A stretch of DNA of 64,000 nt from Chitinophaga niabensis (GCF_039545795.1 NZ_CP154260.1:4283001-4347000), one strand, 5' to 3'; positions 52,851 through 62,760 are shown, counted from the first letter of the stretch. Made by a program: numbers and translations. Notes: generated by a model not told the origin, from the sequence alone.

Positions 52851-55271
52851 TTAGAAACGGTAACCGATACTCATACGGAAGTTGCGGCGTGCTTCTACGA
52901 TGTAAGTGTAATAACCGGAAGCGTTTGCAGCCAGTGTTGCCTGTGTCAGCAGTTTGCGGTCGTCCAGCAGGTTATTTACAACAAAACCAACGTTGTATTT
53001 ACCCAACTGATAATTCAGACCACCATCTACCCTGAAGTAGTTAGGAATGTTAGCTGTTTTGGTAGTGCCTACTGCACGTTCAGCCTGCCATTGAATACCT
53101 CCTGATACCCCAAAACCTTTCAGCTTACCATTAATCAGGCGGTAATTCAGCCATGCGTTGGTGATGTGTTTAGCAGTGTTAGGTGTAATATTACCAACAG
53201 TCTTTTTAGTTTCGTCAACAATGGTAGGTGATTCTCTGGAGATCTTAGAATCGGTGAGCGCATAGTTCAGCGTTACGTTCAAACCGGGAGTGATCTCACC
53301 AGTGACATCAATCTCGATACCTTTAGTGGTAGTTTCACCTAACTGGATCATCACGGCCTGACCACGGCTGTCGAACAGACCAGTGTTCACTTTGTCGTTC
53401 ACCCTTTTGATCTGGTAAACGGTAGCTGAGGTACTCAGGCGGCCATTGAACCAATCTCTTTTAATACCAAACTCTATGTCGTTACCTCTAACAGGATCAA
53501 ACGCATTGCCTGAAGAGTCTACACCGGTAACAGGTACAAATGACTGGTCATACAGGGCATAAGCGCTGGTATTTTTATCGATAGAATAACTTAAACCTAC
53601 ACGGGGAGAGAATACATCATCCACTTTATCAGTAGCGCGGTCGCGGCCAGTCATCGTAGCATGTGTAAAGCGGCCTGCCAGTGACAGACGCAGTGTATTG
53701 TTGAAGAAGCCCAGTTCATCCTGAACATATGCAGAAGCATAGTTTACAGAACTGATGTAAGCGGAGTTGGCTGCACGTTGCCTTACACTTCTGCTGCGAT
53801 CCAGCCTGGGCATGGAATCAAAAGGAATACCATACTTGGGATTGTAGACATTAAAGATCTCATTATTAGCCAGTCTGATATCATTCTTCAGTGTACGGAA
53901 GTCGCCCCAGAATTTTTTATTACCCATATCTACACCAGCAAGGATGCGGTGACGCACACTACCAGTATATTCCTCTCCGCTAACAGAAAACTGACCGAAT
54001 CTGTTTTCGCCGGCTTCATCACCCTGACTCACATAACGCCTCATATCACCATTCAGTTCAATGCTCGACAACCACATGCTGCTACCCTCCATTGCAAAAT
54101 TGAAGTATGCCACCTGTGCATGCGCTTTCCATTTGTCATTAAACTCATGGTCAAAATATAGGTATGCACTATGATCTTTCAGTGTGCTGGGTTCCAGGGA
54201 GGGATCCTGGTAGAAGAAGTCGTTTTTGATCCCTTCATCCAGCAGTTTTTTGCGCGAGAAAGTATAGTTACCATTACCAAGATACTTAGATGCCTGGTAG
54301 GTATATTCCAGTGTAACCGATGTTTTCTCATCAAACAGGTATTTCAGTACCGGCGCAATTACATACCGGTTGTTGTAGTTGTATTTGGTGAAGAAGTCTT
54401 TTTGCTGACCGGCCAGGTTGAGCCTGTAAAGCAATTTACCATCTTTGCTCAGTTTACCATCAAAGTCCAGGGCTGCACGATAGGTGCTGAAGCTGCCCAT
54501 GCTCAGGTTTACGGAACTGCGGGTCATACCGGTAGGTTTTTTGGTTACTACGTTATAGAATCCACCTGGTTCGCCGGCAGCCAGCATAAAACCTGCAGGC
54601 CCTTTTACAAACTCAATACGATCGATCATGGAAGCGTCTTCGGCAGTAGGTCCCCAGCTTTGTTCAATGTTCATGCCGTTACGGAAAGCAGGGATCTTGG
54701 AACCACGCATACGAATATTGGCATATTGATTATCCCAATGCCCGGTACGGGTAACACCACTCACGTTGCGGGTAATTCCATCTACCACATCAAACACCTG
54801 CTGGTCGGCCAGCACAGTAGAGGATACTACCTGGATGTTCTGCGGCACTTCCAGGATAGGTGTTTGCAAACGCAGGGAGCCCGATACTTTGTCTACTTTA
54901 TACTTATTCCTTTCACCATTGACAACTACTTCCTGTAGTTCTGCATGGGTAGCTTCCAGCTGAATGCTTACGCTGACGATCTCATCTTCTTTCAGTTCTA
55001 CTTCTTTCTCAACTTTTTTATACCCGATCAGGTAAACCTGTACTGTGTAACGGCCTGCATTCAGTTTTCTGAATACAAATTCGCCTTTCTCGTTGGTCAT
55101 TCCGCCCCTGTTCTTCTCTTTTAACTGTATAGTTACGTAGGCTGCGGGGGATCCGTCATTGGTAACCACCTTTCCTTTGATAGCGGAAAGAGGTTCTACA
55201 CCAGCCAAAACAGGCAGGGAGCAAACGATAGCGAAGAAAATGGCTATCAGACTTTTAAGTTGAATACGCAT
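52851..55271 (-). CDS. TonB-dependent siderophore-type receptor
   Basis: An 806-residue outer-membrane receptor of the FhuA/FpvA type, not SusC. Signal peptide 1-23; carboxypeptidase-like domain about 28-110 (AIKGKVVTNDGSPAAYVTIQ); plug about 125-240 with LQTPILEVPQNIQVVSSTVL and RIEFVKGPAGFMLAAGEPGG, which is the siderophore-receptor signature; barrel to the terminal FRMSIGYRF. It probably imports a ferric siderophore, possibly a hydroxamate. No synthesis genes, permease or Fur-box-like sequence was seen in its neighbourhood. It is monocistronic, with a terminator behind it. Confidence 0.92.
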   Translation of the reverse strand: MRIQLKSLIAIFFAIVCSLPVLAGVEPLSAIKGKVVTNDGSPAAYVTIQLKEKNRGGMTNEKGEFVFRKLNAGRYTVQVYLIGYKKVEKEVELKEDEIVSVSIQLEATHAELQEVVVNGERNKYKVDKVSGSLRLQTPILEVPQNIQVVSSTVLADQQVFDVVDGITRNVSGVTRTGHWDNQYANIRMRGSKIPAFRNGMNIEQSWGPTAEDASMIDRIEFVKGPAGFMLAAGEPGGFYNVVTKKPTGMTRSSVNLSMGSFSTYRAALDFDGKLSKDGKLLYRLNLAGQQKDFFTKYNYNNRYVIAPVLKYLFDEKTSVTLEYTYQASKYLGNGNYTFSRKKLLDEGIKNDFFYQDPSLEPSTLKDHSAYLYFDHEFNDKWKAHAQVAYFNFAMEGSSMWLSSIELNGDMRRYVSQGDEAGENRFGQFSVSGEEYTGSVRHRILAGVDMGNKKFWGDFRTLKNDIRLANNEIFNVYNPKYGIPFDSMPRLDRSRSVRQRAANSAYISSVNYASAYVQDELGFFNNTLRLSLAGRFTHATMTGRDRATDKVDDVFSPRVGLSYSIDKNTSAYALYDQSFVPVTGVDSSGNAFDPVRGNDIEFGIKRDWFNGRLSTSATVYQIKRVNDKVNTGLFDSRGQAVMIQLGETTTKGIEIDVTGEITPGLNVTLNYALTDSKISRESPTIVDETKKTVGNITPNTAKHITNAWLNYRLINGKLKGFGVSGGIQWQAERAVGTTKTANIPNYFRVDGGLNYQLGKYNVGFVVNNLLDDRKLLTQATLAANASGYYTYIVEARRNFRMSIGYRF

Positions 55272-55415
55272 ATGGAAATGTTAAATTCTGGCGGCGAAGG
55301 TACGGCGGGAGCTATACACCCGTTAATCGGATCGGGAAAAGAAGTTGCGCAATGCGGAGAAATGTGTGGGGTACAGGGAAATTGGGAATGGCTATTAATT
55401 TATTATCATTGCAGG

Positions 55416-56210
55416 ATGACGTCAACAGAAGCACTTATCACCGCAGCACGGCGGTATTGCATGGAACATTATCATTACTGGGTGACCCGGTATTCAAAGG
55501 AGCGTACCGGCCAGGACTACCCGGTGTACTCTTACTCTGACAATGATTATGACCTGTTTCCGCGGTATAATATTCTGGCCGCCATATTAGGAGAGATAGA
55601 AATACTGGTGGGTAAACCATTCCCTTCGTTATCTGACTGCCGCGCATCGTTAATACAAACCGGCCGGTCTGCGAATTCCTCACTGACTGACCGTAAAGAT
55701 AATCCCATTGAAAGCGCTGCTATTCAACAGGAGCGCGATAAATTCATTCAATTTATAGACACGGTCACACCTGCCATGCTGGAGCAAACGTTGCCGCTTC
55801 CCTATCGCAGAAGGCTGGAGGATGCGGAAAAAAGTGCCGTTTACCAGGTGCTGCTGGAGCGGTGGAATTATGATGGAGGGTATTGGGACCCGATCGATAA
55901 CCTGTCTCCTGTGGAAATTATCTATCTCGCTAAAGCTGAGATTACGTCCGCCGACTTTCAGGCTATCTCCGGTTTTATCAGGGAGCATGCGGCGGCGCAT
56001 TTGCTGGAAGCAACGGAAGAAGGGATTATTACAGAGATAAGCTCCGGTGATTTTCACCTGGACAGTGATGAAACGGTTTTTTGCGACTGTAATTATCAAT
56101 GGCTGGTATATGTATCGCATGAGTCGACAGTGACCTTTGCCGGCGAAGCATTGCTGGTATTTATCAAACACCTGTTTGCAGGGCGGGAAAGTTTGTTGTA
56201 TCCGCGATAG
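55416..56210 (+). CDS. Unrecognised cytosolic protein
   Basis: I do not recognise a family. From the ATG at 55416 (after GCAGG) it is 264 residues; the frame is open 156 bases further upstream, but that part overlaps the divergent receptor promoter region and reads as non-protein-like. It is rich in Tyr, Asp and Glu, with YHYWVTRYSKERTGQDYPVY and SDNDYDLFPRYNILAAILGE near the start and a helical middle (AIQQERDKFIQFIDTVTP). No signal peptide or membrane segment. The style is that of polymorphic-toxin immunity or similar accessory proteins, but no toxin gene is beside it. Confidence 0.7.
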   Translation: MTSTEALITAARRYCMEHYHYWVTRYSKERTGQDYPVYSYSDNDYDLFPRYNILAAILGEIEILVGKPFPSLSDCRASLIQTGRSANSSLTDRKDNPIESAAIQQERDKFIQFIDTVTPAMLEQTLPLPYRRRLEDAEKSAVYQVLLERWNYDGGYWDPIDNLSPVEIIYLAKAEITSADFQAISGFIREHAAAHLLEATEEGIITEISSGDFHLDSDETVFCDCNYQWLVYVSHESTVTFAGEALLVFIKHLFAGRESLLYPR

Positions 56211-56293
56211 TCTTTTTAGCTTCGTAAGGGCATAAAAAGCCCCTATCAAATAAACTCAATAAAGTTATATTTAACCATCAAAAAGAACAATCA

Positions 56294-56686
56294 TTGATAC
56301 GTCCATCTTCCAGGAACCTGCATTTGACGGTATCCCTGCTTATTATCATCCCCGTTGCGCTGGCCTATGGTTTATTTCCGCAAATGATCCTGCCTTTGCT
56401 GTTTGATTTTAATGTAGACGCTATCAACCTGGTAAATATTTTCAGGGCTATGATGGGTCTATATCTGGGTATGTCTGCGATTTGGACCATGGGCGTTATT
56501 AAATCCAGATTCTGGATCACCGCCACTATTACCAATATTGCTTTTATGGGAGGGTTGGCGCTCGGCAGGTTAGTAAGCATGGCTATAGATGGAGTTCCTG
56601 GTATTTATTTTTTAATTGGGTTTATAGCAGAGTTGCTGCTTGCTGTATGGGGATTAAAAAACTTAAAGAAGTATGGAACTGATTAG
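56294..56686 (+). CDS. DUF4345-like small membrane protein
   Basis: A 130-residue integral membrane protein with four predicted helices (about 10-30, 45-65, 75-95 and 102-120). The FRAMMGLYLGMSAIWTMGVI and GGLALGRLVSMAIDGVP segments are typical of DUF4345. No ATG is available in the frame; the start is TTG at 56294, or else a non-canonical codon upstream in a short open extension. The role is unknown. It follows the unrecognised gene by about 80 bases and may share its transcript. Confidence 0.75.
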   Translation: MIRPSSRNLHLTVSLLIIIPVALAYGLFPQMILPLLFDFNVDAINLVNIFRAMMGLYLGMSAIWTMGVIKSRFWITATITNIAFMGGLALGRLVSMAIDGVPGIYFLIGFIAELLLAVWGLKNLKKYGTD

Positions 56687-56791
56687 TAAAGTTATAGGTG
56701 GGAAACATGGCCGCAGATAAAAAGTCTATAGTGGATTGAGCTCCTGAATCCGTTTCAACTCAACCCTAGAAAACCTATCATATTCTGTAGC

Positions 56792-57382
56792 TTAATCCCG
56801 CTTTTCCCAGGAACCTTTTTCGTCAAGAATTTTCAAATAGCTGTTATATGGTTCATTAGCGTGATAAAGTTGATACAGCTGATCGGTTAGCGCTGTGAGA
56901 AAATTAAAGAAAATTGAAAACTCTTCTTTTGTGTTATAAAGCCCGCCCCACTCATTCAATATCCAATTTAACATTTTTCCATCCCGGGTGATGATCGAAA
57001 ATTCCAGGTAAGGAGTATCAGCATCTGTTTCTTTGTAATAGTCGTGCTGTAGTCCCCCCAATAGCCCTATTTGCCTTACAGGAACCCGAATGGAGTGTAT
57101 TTCCGAAAACAAAACAGAACCGAAACAGGAACTGGTAAGGCCTTCTTTACTTAGTGAAACAATTTCTGCCGACTGCCTTTCGGAGGTCGCTTTAAACAGT
57201 CTGTAAATGGCCATTAACATTAATGGTAAGGAGATCAGCAATAGCCAGGCCGGGAAAAGCGGATGCGAATGTGCCAGTAAAACGGTGGTTGTTAGTGTAA
57301 TAGTCAGCAACGTGGTAAAAAACCAAAACAGAATGGTTGAGGTTTTCCTGCTGTTATTAAAACGAAAGCGATAGGTATTCAT
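56792..57382 (-). CDS. Unrecognised membrane protein with two N-terminal helices
   Basis: A 196-residue protein. Two hydrophobic helices (about 16-36 and 43-62) are followed by a cytosolic beta-rich part (GLTSSCFGSVLFSEIHSIRV, LEFSIITRDGKMLNWILNEW), which resembles PH-like membrane-anchored domains in layout only. No catalytic motif. It faces the plus-strand DUF4345 gene and lies divergent from the 592-residue exported protein; about 300 bases between them (57383-57684) hold no feature I can support. Confidence 0.7.
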   Translation of the reverse strand: MNTYRFRFNNSRKTSTILFWFFTTLLTITLTTTVLLAHSHPLFPAWLLLISLPLMLMAIYRLFKATSERQSAEIVSLSKEGLTSSCFGSVLFSEIHSIRVPVRQIGLLGGLQHDYYKETDADTPYLEFSIITRDGKMLNWILNEWGGLYNTKEEFSIFFNFLTALTDQLYQLYHANEPYNSYLKILDEKGSWEKRD

Positions 57383-57684
57383 ATCTGTTCAAAACGTTAG
57401 AAAATATGGCATAAAAACGGAAACTGTTTGCCCAAAAATGGCAGGCTTTAGCCCTTTAAACCTCCGGGCAGGGTTCCAGGCTGGCGGCGGTATTGGATAT
57501 AGTCATATAAATCTGACTTATTGCTGGATTGACTTAAATTATACACATTTGGATAAATATATTCATTTACGGATTATTATGGCAGAAAAGACATTCGCTA
57601 CCACTATTCTAATTACGAAAGAATTGTAAGTTTAATCAGGCGAAGATAAAGCCGCTTTGGGCGCCTGCAAAATAAATAAAGAGA

Positions 57685-59463
57685 ATGAAATTTAAGATCG
57701 CCATATTTCTATTCATATTAATCTCCGGTCATATGAAAGCCCAGGAAGCAGTATCTGCACGATATAAGCAGATCAGTGGTAAGTATGGCAGCAACGAAGG
57801 TATCTGTCTTTTCGACGACGGAAAGTTTATGCTATATGGTTATGCCACAGCAGTGTTTGGTCATTTTAATTTCCAGGGCGATCACCTGCTTTTTTACCCG
57901 GACAAGCCCGAACTCTTTGAAGTGTATGGCACGCAAAACAAAGGCCTGTCAGGCAGTACGCGTATCAACTTTGCACAGTTCGATGGCGCCGGGAAAACCT
58001 TTGTGAAATTTGGAAAGGGAAGTACACACCAGGTGTTCAATGACGATGCTAATTGTTTTGACGGACCTTTTGTGTACACGCTGCCGGAAGCATTACCGGA
58101 TTTCAGTCTTGCCGCAAACCTGGAAGCAGCCGGGCCTGGACAGGAAGGGTACAGTACGTATCAATACAGCAACGACAAAGCCTATAACGATTTTATTTTC
58201 CTTTACAACAAACCCCATCCTGTATACAACGACTTTAGCGCGTTGCTGCAGCCTGAAGGTGAGGAGCGGACGGTCCTGAAATTGTCCAATTACGGATCTG
58301 ACAAAGGTTTCTATAAAAAACGGCCGGATGAGCAGCAGTGGCAGGAGATACTGGAAATGAAGAAACGCTATGAGCAATCCAAAAGTATGTCCGAAAAAGG
58401 CGTATTGGCCAACAAACATTATAACATTTTTTTAAGGGAAACAGAAGATTACAATTACGACCCGGCAAAAAACCTGTACGTCAGCAAAAAGGCGGGGGAC
58501 AACCAGGAATATTACCAGGCTAACCCTTACAGCGATGACCGGTTTCTGCAGCGTTATATTAAACTGCAGCCGGAAGCTAAAAACAAAACCAGCAATCCCG
58601 CAAAAGCGATCAGCGGCAGCACGATCTTCTTTACCACTTGTGGCAAAGGATCCGAAAAGTCCTACCGTTACCAGGGTTTGTCCCCAAACACTAACCCACA
58701 CCCGGATGAAATACCCCTGCCTGCCACCGTACCGGCAGCGTCTGTTCCCGGAAACGGTCATTATCCTATCGACTCTATTGACCATACAGCTATCGGGGAG
58801 AAGATCGCATCAGCGGAAACCATCAGCCTCCTGAAAAGCACACTCCTAGCCGCTTTAGAAAGGGAAGTAGAAAGGCCGTACATGTGGGACCTGTTTGTAT
58901 CATCTAACGACACTTTGCTGAAGATCTTTGATTACAGGGATTTCCTGGTTGCAGGTATACGTTTTAAATCTTATTACCTGCAGGTTAATTACGAGGATGC
59001 CAGGTATGAAGCCCTCATGCTGGTAAACCCGGCTTCCGGCACGGAATACAATAGCATGGTGGTATACGAAGACCTGAGGGGGGAAGAAAAGTACCGGCGT
59101 TACACCCGGGTAGAACATGACAGGATAAGGGTCATGTTCAAAGAAACAGGCAATGTTAAAAATTCAGAATACCTGGTTAAAGATGGAATGTTCCTGGATT
59201 ACCTGGGCCCTGCTGCTGTTGACCGTAAATGGAGTACCCCGGCAAGGTTCGATTATCAACTAAAGGGAAAGACAAATAACCACCTGAAAAATGGTTATTG
59301 GATAGAAAAAAGATATTCCATCGCACACGGTAAGTGTATGACAGAGGACGGGCATTACATAAACGGCGTAAGGGATGGCGAGTGGAACTATGCCGCTGAA
59401 GGCCCGGTAGAGATGATCAGGACCTATAAGAACGGAAAATGTGTTTCCATAAAATATCCGTAA
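57685..59463 (+). CDS. Exported protein of unknown function with MORN/YwqK-like C-terminus
   Basis: A 592-residue protein with a signal peptide (1-18, HMKAQ). The N-terminal third is a beta domain that reads like a Bacteroidota lipoprotein sensor (GICLFDDGKFMLYGYATAVF). The middle is rich in Tyr, Asn and Asp. The C-terminus (about 535-592) has KGKTNNHLKNGYWIEKRYS and DGHYINGVRDGEWNYAAEG, the G-x-W turn pattern of MORN/YwqK repeats, which occur in antitoxin-like proteins. I cannot assign a function. It is followed by the convergent pair of unrecognised genes at 59.5-61 kb. Confidence 0.75.
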   Translation: MKFKIAIFLFILISGHMKAQEAVSARYKQISGKYGSNEGICLFDDGKFMLYGYATAVFGHFNFQGDHLLFYPDKPELFEVYGTQNKGLSGSTRINFAQFDGAGKTFVKFGKGSTHQVFNDDANCFDGPFVYTLPEALPDFSLAANLEAAGPGQEGYSTYQYSNDKAYNDFIFLYNKPHPVYNDFSALLQPEGEERTVLKLSNYGSDKGFYKKRPDEQQWQEILEMKKRYEQSKSMSEKGVLANKHYNIFLRETEDYNYDPAKNLYVSKKAGDNQEYYQANPYSDDRFLQRYIKLQPEAKNKTSNPAKAISGSTIFFTTCGKGSEKSYRYQGLSPNTNPHPDEIPLPATVPAASVPGNGHYPIDSIDHTAIGEKIASAETISLLKSTLLAALEREVERPYMWDLFVSSNDTLLKIFDYRDFLVAGIRFKSYYLQVNYEDARYEALMLVNPASGTEYNSMVVYEDLRGEEKYRRYTRVEHDRIRVMFKETGNVKNSEYLVKDGMFLDYLGPAAVDRKWSTPARFDYQLKGKTNNHLKNGYWIEKRYSIAHGKCMTEDGHYINGVRDGEWNYAAEGPVEMIRTYKNGKCVSIKYP

Positions 59464-59490
59464 TAAAAAAATAGAAATACGAGTGGATAG

Positions 59491-59919
59491 TCAGGGATTG
59501 TCTGCCACAAGATCCTCAATTTCCAGGTCTTCATCGATTTGGCACCAGATCAGCATGTCAGGGTATTCTTTTTTTGCCTGGAAGACCAGGGAAAAAGCAG
59601 CATCCTGGAAAAAACATATGCTTACCAGCGTAAGTTCCGCTGCCAGCCCGTCATAATCCTGTTGACCCGGTTTGTAACCGGAGCCCGCATAGGCGGAATC
59701 GGTCAGTTCCAGGCTCATTTTCCGTTTTAGCTCATTCAGTTTTTCTTGCGTTAATTTCCCGATCCAGCTTTCCGATGCGGAGATCAAGCCGGAGAAATTT
59801 TTCATTACAGGATCTTCTTCTTCCAGGTCGAACTCCACTATAATCTTGCCGGTTACCGGGGAATCGTAGGTACCTTTTAATATGTCATCTTCGATCGCTA
59901 AATTTTCAAATTTGTTCAT
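59491..59919 (-). CDS. Small acidic protein, DUF2004-like
   Basis: A 142-residue acidic protein without signal or membrane segments. It has an N-terminal beta sandwich-like part (GTYDSPVTGKIIVEFDLEEE) and a C-terminal FSLVFQAKKEYPDMLIWCQI segment. The plan recalls DUF2004 and similar immunity-type small proteins, but the match is by feel only. Its start overlaps the end of the 384-residue gene by 14 bases, so both are made from one message and may act together. Confidence 0.6.
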   Translation of the reverse strand: MNKFENLAIEDDILKGTYDSPVTGKIIVEFDLEEEDPVMKNFSGLISASESWIGKLTQEKLNELKRKMSLELTDSAYAGSGYKPGQQDYDGLAAELTLVSICFFQDAAFSLVFQAKKEYPDMLIWCQIDEDLEIEDLVADNP

Positions 59920-61060
59920 GACTAAAACGGGATTTAAAAGTTTTTCTTGAATCCAGCAGTTCCTGGAGTAGCTTTCTTATCAGATCGTACGATTTGATGG
60001 GGTAATTGATCGTTCTGGCGGCTGTTTCACGGGCGATGACTTTCTTTCGTTCATCATTTTCATATTCGAATTGCTGAGGCTTTGTGCGCACGGAGATCAC
60101 ATCCTGCTGTATATCCAGGCCCTCGATCTCATAATATTTCCAGCGCGGTACGGCATCTACGATCACGAACCTCTCATCCACGATCTCCGGATGGGAAGCC
60201 ATATTATCGCTGTTCTGGAAGCAGCCATTCGCGTCAAGCTCCTGCACAAATACCTTTATTCCCGTGCCTTCCGTAAACATATTGATGATGCGGTTATCAG
60301 CGTCATAGTTCGTGGTGGTGAGCCTCGTCAGCACCCCTTTGGTCAGCTCCAGCTCGAGGCTGCAATAATCCGGCCGGGGATCGCTTTTCAGCTGATCACC
60401 TTGATGCAGCGCGTGGATGGCATTGAACAGGATGCTATCGACCGGCTGCCGGGCCTTCAGCGTAATGGTCTTGTAAGCGCCGGAAGCCAGTACGCTGAAT
60501 GAAAGTGCTGTATGATCCTCATTGATAACGAGGTCGAAAACCGGGAGGAGATAGCTTTCCCCGTATGGGTTTTCGAGGTATTCGAACAGCGAGGTGCCCT
60601 TATTATAATCCAGGACAACGCCGCTTTTAGACGTGGAGCCGATGTAGATCCTGAACCTGTCTGCCGAATGCGGATTATGTTTAAGGTAGATAACGTTCGA
60701 TTTGATCGTTGCCGGCTTTCCTTTCTTCAGGCCGAATGCAAAAGCGGTATCCAGGATAAGACTGGTCAGTTCCTTCGTATATCCGTTGTAGATAAAGCCC
60801 CACAGGAATTCAGGGCTCTCGTTTTCCTGCTTAAAGGTAGATAGCGACTGGAATATCCATTGGATATTTTTTGCGATGCTTTTGCTGTCCGGGTTTTGCG
60901 ACAGCTTTTTTATGTAGGCGTTCAGGTCAGCGGAGCAGTCTTCGATATTGCGGGCTGTATAGAACCTGTCCGCCTCGGCAGTGTTCTCCAGGTCTGTATA
61001 CATCTGTGCTATGATCTGCTGTTTATTGGCTTTTATTTTCTCCAGGTTAACAGTTCCCAT
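59906..61060 (-). CDS. Unrecognised 384-residue cytosolic protein
   Basis: I do not recognise it. The first 130 residues are helical (KIKANKQQIIAQMYTDLENT; SPEFLWGFIYNGYTKELTSL), the remainder is mainly beta with DYNKGTSLFEYLENPYGESY and WKYYEIEGLDIQQDVISVRT, and the last 45 residues are basic and helical. No nucleotide-binding, protease or nuclease motif is visible, and there is no signal peptide. It is the first gene of a two-gene unit with the small acidic protein. Its start lies only a few bases from the beginning of the divergent fragment at 61.1 kb. Confidence 0.7.
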   Translation of the reverse strand: MGTVNLEKIKANKQQIIAQMYTDLENTAEADRFYTARNIEDCSADLNAYIKKLSQNPDSKSIAKNIQWIFQSLSTFKQENESPEFLWGFIYNGYTKELTSLILDTAFAFGLKKGKPATIKSNVIYLKHNPHSADRFRIYIGSTSKSGVVLDYNKGTSLFEYLENPYGESYLLPVFDLVINEDHTALSFSVLASGAYKTITLKARQPVDSILFNAIHALHQGDQLKSDPRPDYCSLELELTKGVLTRLTTTNYDADNRIINMFTEGTGIKVFVQELDANGCFQNSDNMASHPEIVDERFVIVDAVPRWKYYEIEGLDIQQDVISVRTKPQQFEYENDERKKVIARETAARTINYPIKSYDLIRKLLQELLDSRKTFKSRFSHEQI

Positions 61061-61164
61061 TGATCGTTTGTATTCTGGCCCTAAATATACAACGCATTTT
61101 CATTATTACATTATCAACTGAGCGTTTCAGCCAGGAGTTGCTGTATACCTGCAAGCGGAGCCTT

Positions 61165-61461
61165 ATGCATGTCACTCAGATAGTCCCGCCTGGCGAAACA
61201 GTGGAAAAATGGTCATGTGCGGTTTTTAACATGTCATATAAAATCTTATCAGAGGAAAGCATTGAAAAAAGAATTGAAAGATTTGTAACTACAACGAAGA
61301 AAGAATTCAAGGAATCGAATTTTACGCTGTTATCGAAAACCAGGGACTGGGCACTATTCAAAATAGAATGTAATCAGCCTGAGCCCGAATCATATCTATA
61401 TTCGTTAAGCAGTTTAAGCGGGTTTTCCAGGTTTTTAAAATTGGGGACAGCTCAGGCATAA
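61165..61461 (+). pseudogene. Fragment of a hypothetical protein
   Basis: About 98 residues with protein-like composition: MHVTQIVPPGETVEKWS, then a Lys/Glu-rich helix (EESIEKRIERFVTTTKKEFK) and DWALFKIECNQPEPESYLY. The segment VPPGETVEKW recalls a family of exported proteins containing VPEGQTVENWTE, as I remember it, but the signal peptide and the C-terminal part are missing. The frame is open upstream to 61060. I take it as a truncated remnant next to the ssrA-linked insertion zone. Confidence 0.4.
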
Positions 61462-61661
61462 GGGAACGGCTCAGAAATAAATACGTAAAGTTCTTTAAGA
61501 ATGACTCAAGTTGATTTCAATGAGTTGTTAAAGACTACCGAAAAGAAATAAACGAAGATTAGTAGTACAATAAAACCAATCAGTATTGTTGCCAAGACAG
61601 CGATCCTGAAGTTAGATTTAGAATTGGGTAAAAGAGGGTACAAAAGTTAGCAAAAACGAAA

Positions 61662-61681
61662 AAGCCGCCCGAAGGCGGCTT
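61662..61681 (-). terminator. Terminator with UUCG loop next to ssrA-like relic A
   Basis: AAGCCGCC and GGCGGCTT (8-bp stem) enclose TTCG on the minus strand, followed by a T tract (61661-61655). It stands about 12 bases past the CCTCCAC end of relic A on that strand, as a terminator would stand after an RNA gene. The stretch 61462-61650 shows nothing else. Confidence 0.75.
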
Positions 61682-61692
61682 ATAATCAATTT

Positions 61693-61749
61693 GTGGAGGC
61701 GGTGGGGGCCTAATCGAACCCCTATGTAGGTTATTAAAATTATTTAGAT
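61693..61749 (-). repeat. Direct repeat A, tmRNA/tRNA 3'-end relic (attachment-site-like)
   Basis: 57 bases with about 80% identity to 62761-62816. Read on the minus strand it resembles the T-arm and 3' end of ssrA (GGGGTTCGATTAGGCCCC, then CCTCCAC), but its inner part (AATAACCTA) does not match ssrA. It cannot fold as a complete tRNA. Confidence 0.7.
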
Positions 61750-61921
61750 TAATAAAATGTCGATAGTGTGTCCTTTTCATGCCGTTTATCTGCTCCTGCC
61801 ATTGCGAAGAATAGGTTTATGAAATCTTATGGCATGAATAGAGGAAAGATGAATTATGGCGATATGAAATATATGTAATAGTGCGTATATTTAGTTAGCA
61901 AACACTTTAAATGCCGGCAAC

Positions 61922-62533
61922 ATGCGGTTATTCTTCCTAGCCTTCTTCATCCTGACAAGTTTTCTTACCTTGGGATCGCGCCATATTCTGATAAACAAGG
62001 ACTCTTCCATTCCCTCAACTACGCATATAGACACAACTAAAGGCGTAATAATACAAAATGGCGAAAAAAAAGGTAATGGACGCCTGGATTCTACCGGAGC
62101 GAATGGATACAATGATCCTGGTGGAAAAAACTTTGCATATGTAATATTCTGGACTCGTGTAATCAACGAAGCTGCTACTCCGTTAGAACTAACAATTAAT
62201 TTTCCTGCTGATTCATTCGCAATTCCCCGTTCTCCTCACTCTTACATAAAATTATTTCTGCCTCCGGACACAATGACACTTGAAAAAGAGTCATTGGATG
62301 ACTATGGCTTAACAGGTTTAAAATCTTTTTTAGACACTAGCTTTAATAAACCGACGATGTTGCACAGAACAATTAATCCTAAAGAGGAGTGTCTTTTTTA
62401 TACTATAGTGATCTCTGACGGTTATAATGGCACCTCACGAGCGGAACTTGTTTCAAAAGAACAAAATCTTTTTTATAGAATGAACATGCTTGATTCATTG
62501 ATTCCTTGTGGACATATTGTTTTTAAAAAATGA
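61922..62533 (+). CDS. Unrecognised exported protein between direct repeats
   Basis: A 203-residue protein with a signal peptide (1-18) and no recognised domain. The mature part is beta-rich (FAYVIFWTRVINEAATPLEL; INFPADSFAIPRSPHSYIKL; KEECLFYTIVISDGYNG). Base composition is visibly more AT-rich than the core genes. It is the only gene between direct repeats A and B and has no neighbours with which to share a role, so it is probably cargo or leftover of a small mobile element. Confidence 0.7.
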   Translation: MRLFFLAFFILTSFLTLGSRHILINKDSSIPSTTHIDTTKGVIIQNGEKKGNGRLDSTGANGYNDPGGKNFAYVIFWTRVINEAATPLELTINFPADSFAIPRSPHSYIKLFLPPDTMTLEKESLDDYGLTGLKSFLDTSFNKPTMLHRTINPKEECLFYTIVISDGYNGTSRAELVSKEQNLFYRMNMLDSLIPCGHIVFKK

Positions 62534-62709
62534 GTTAATGTTCATGCGTAGACATTAAAACATTGGTGTTAAAAAAAGCCCCGGTGAATTATAGCTTTCA
62601 ATCAGAAAATGGACAGAAACACTACTGATTTTAGTTTGGAGTAATAGCAGTTTTATAAGTATAAATAAAATCAGCGCATCAGGCTTCCTCTTTTCATTCT
62701 ATTACAAAA

Positions 62710-62740
62710 AAATATCTACCTCGAAATGAGGTAGATATTT
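62710..62740 (-). terminator. Duplicated ssrA-type terminator (copy B)
   Basis: A perfect 13-bp stem (62710-62722 with 62728-62740) around GAAAT, followed on the minus strand by a T tract. It is a near copy of the ssrA terminator at 62853-62883 and lies the same distance past relic B. Confidence 0.8.
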
Positions 62741-62760
62741 AAAGGAAATAATATTTCCTG

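Noticed and set aside
55260..55415. Upstream extension of the unrecognised gene at 55416
   Set aside because: The 52 extra residues overlap the divergent receptor start and read as non-coding; the ATG at 55416 fits better.
57438..57629. 63-codon open frame in the gap before the 592-residue protein
   Set aside because: No signal, motif or promoter; composition is not protein-like. The gap is left as non-coding.
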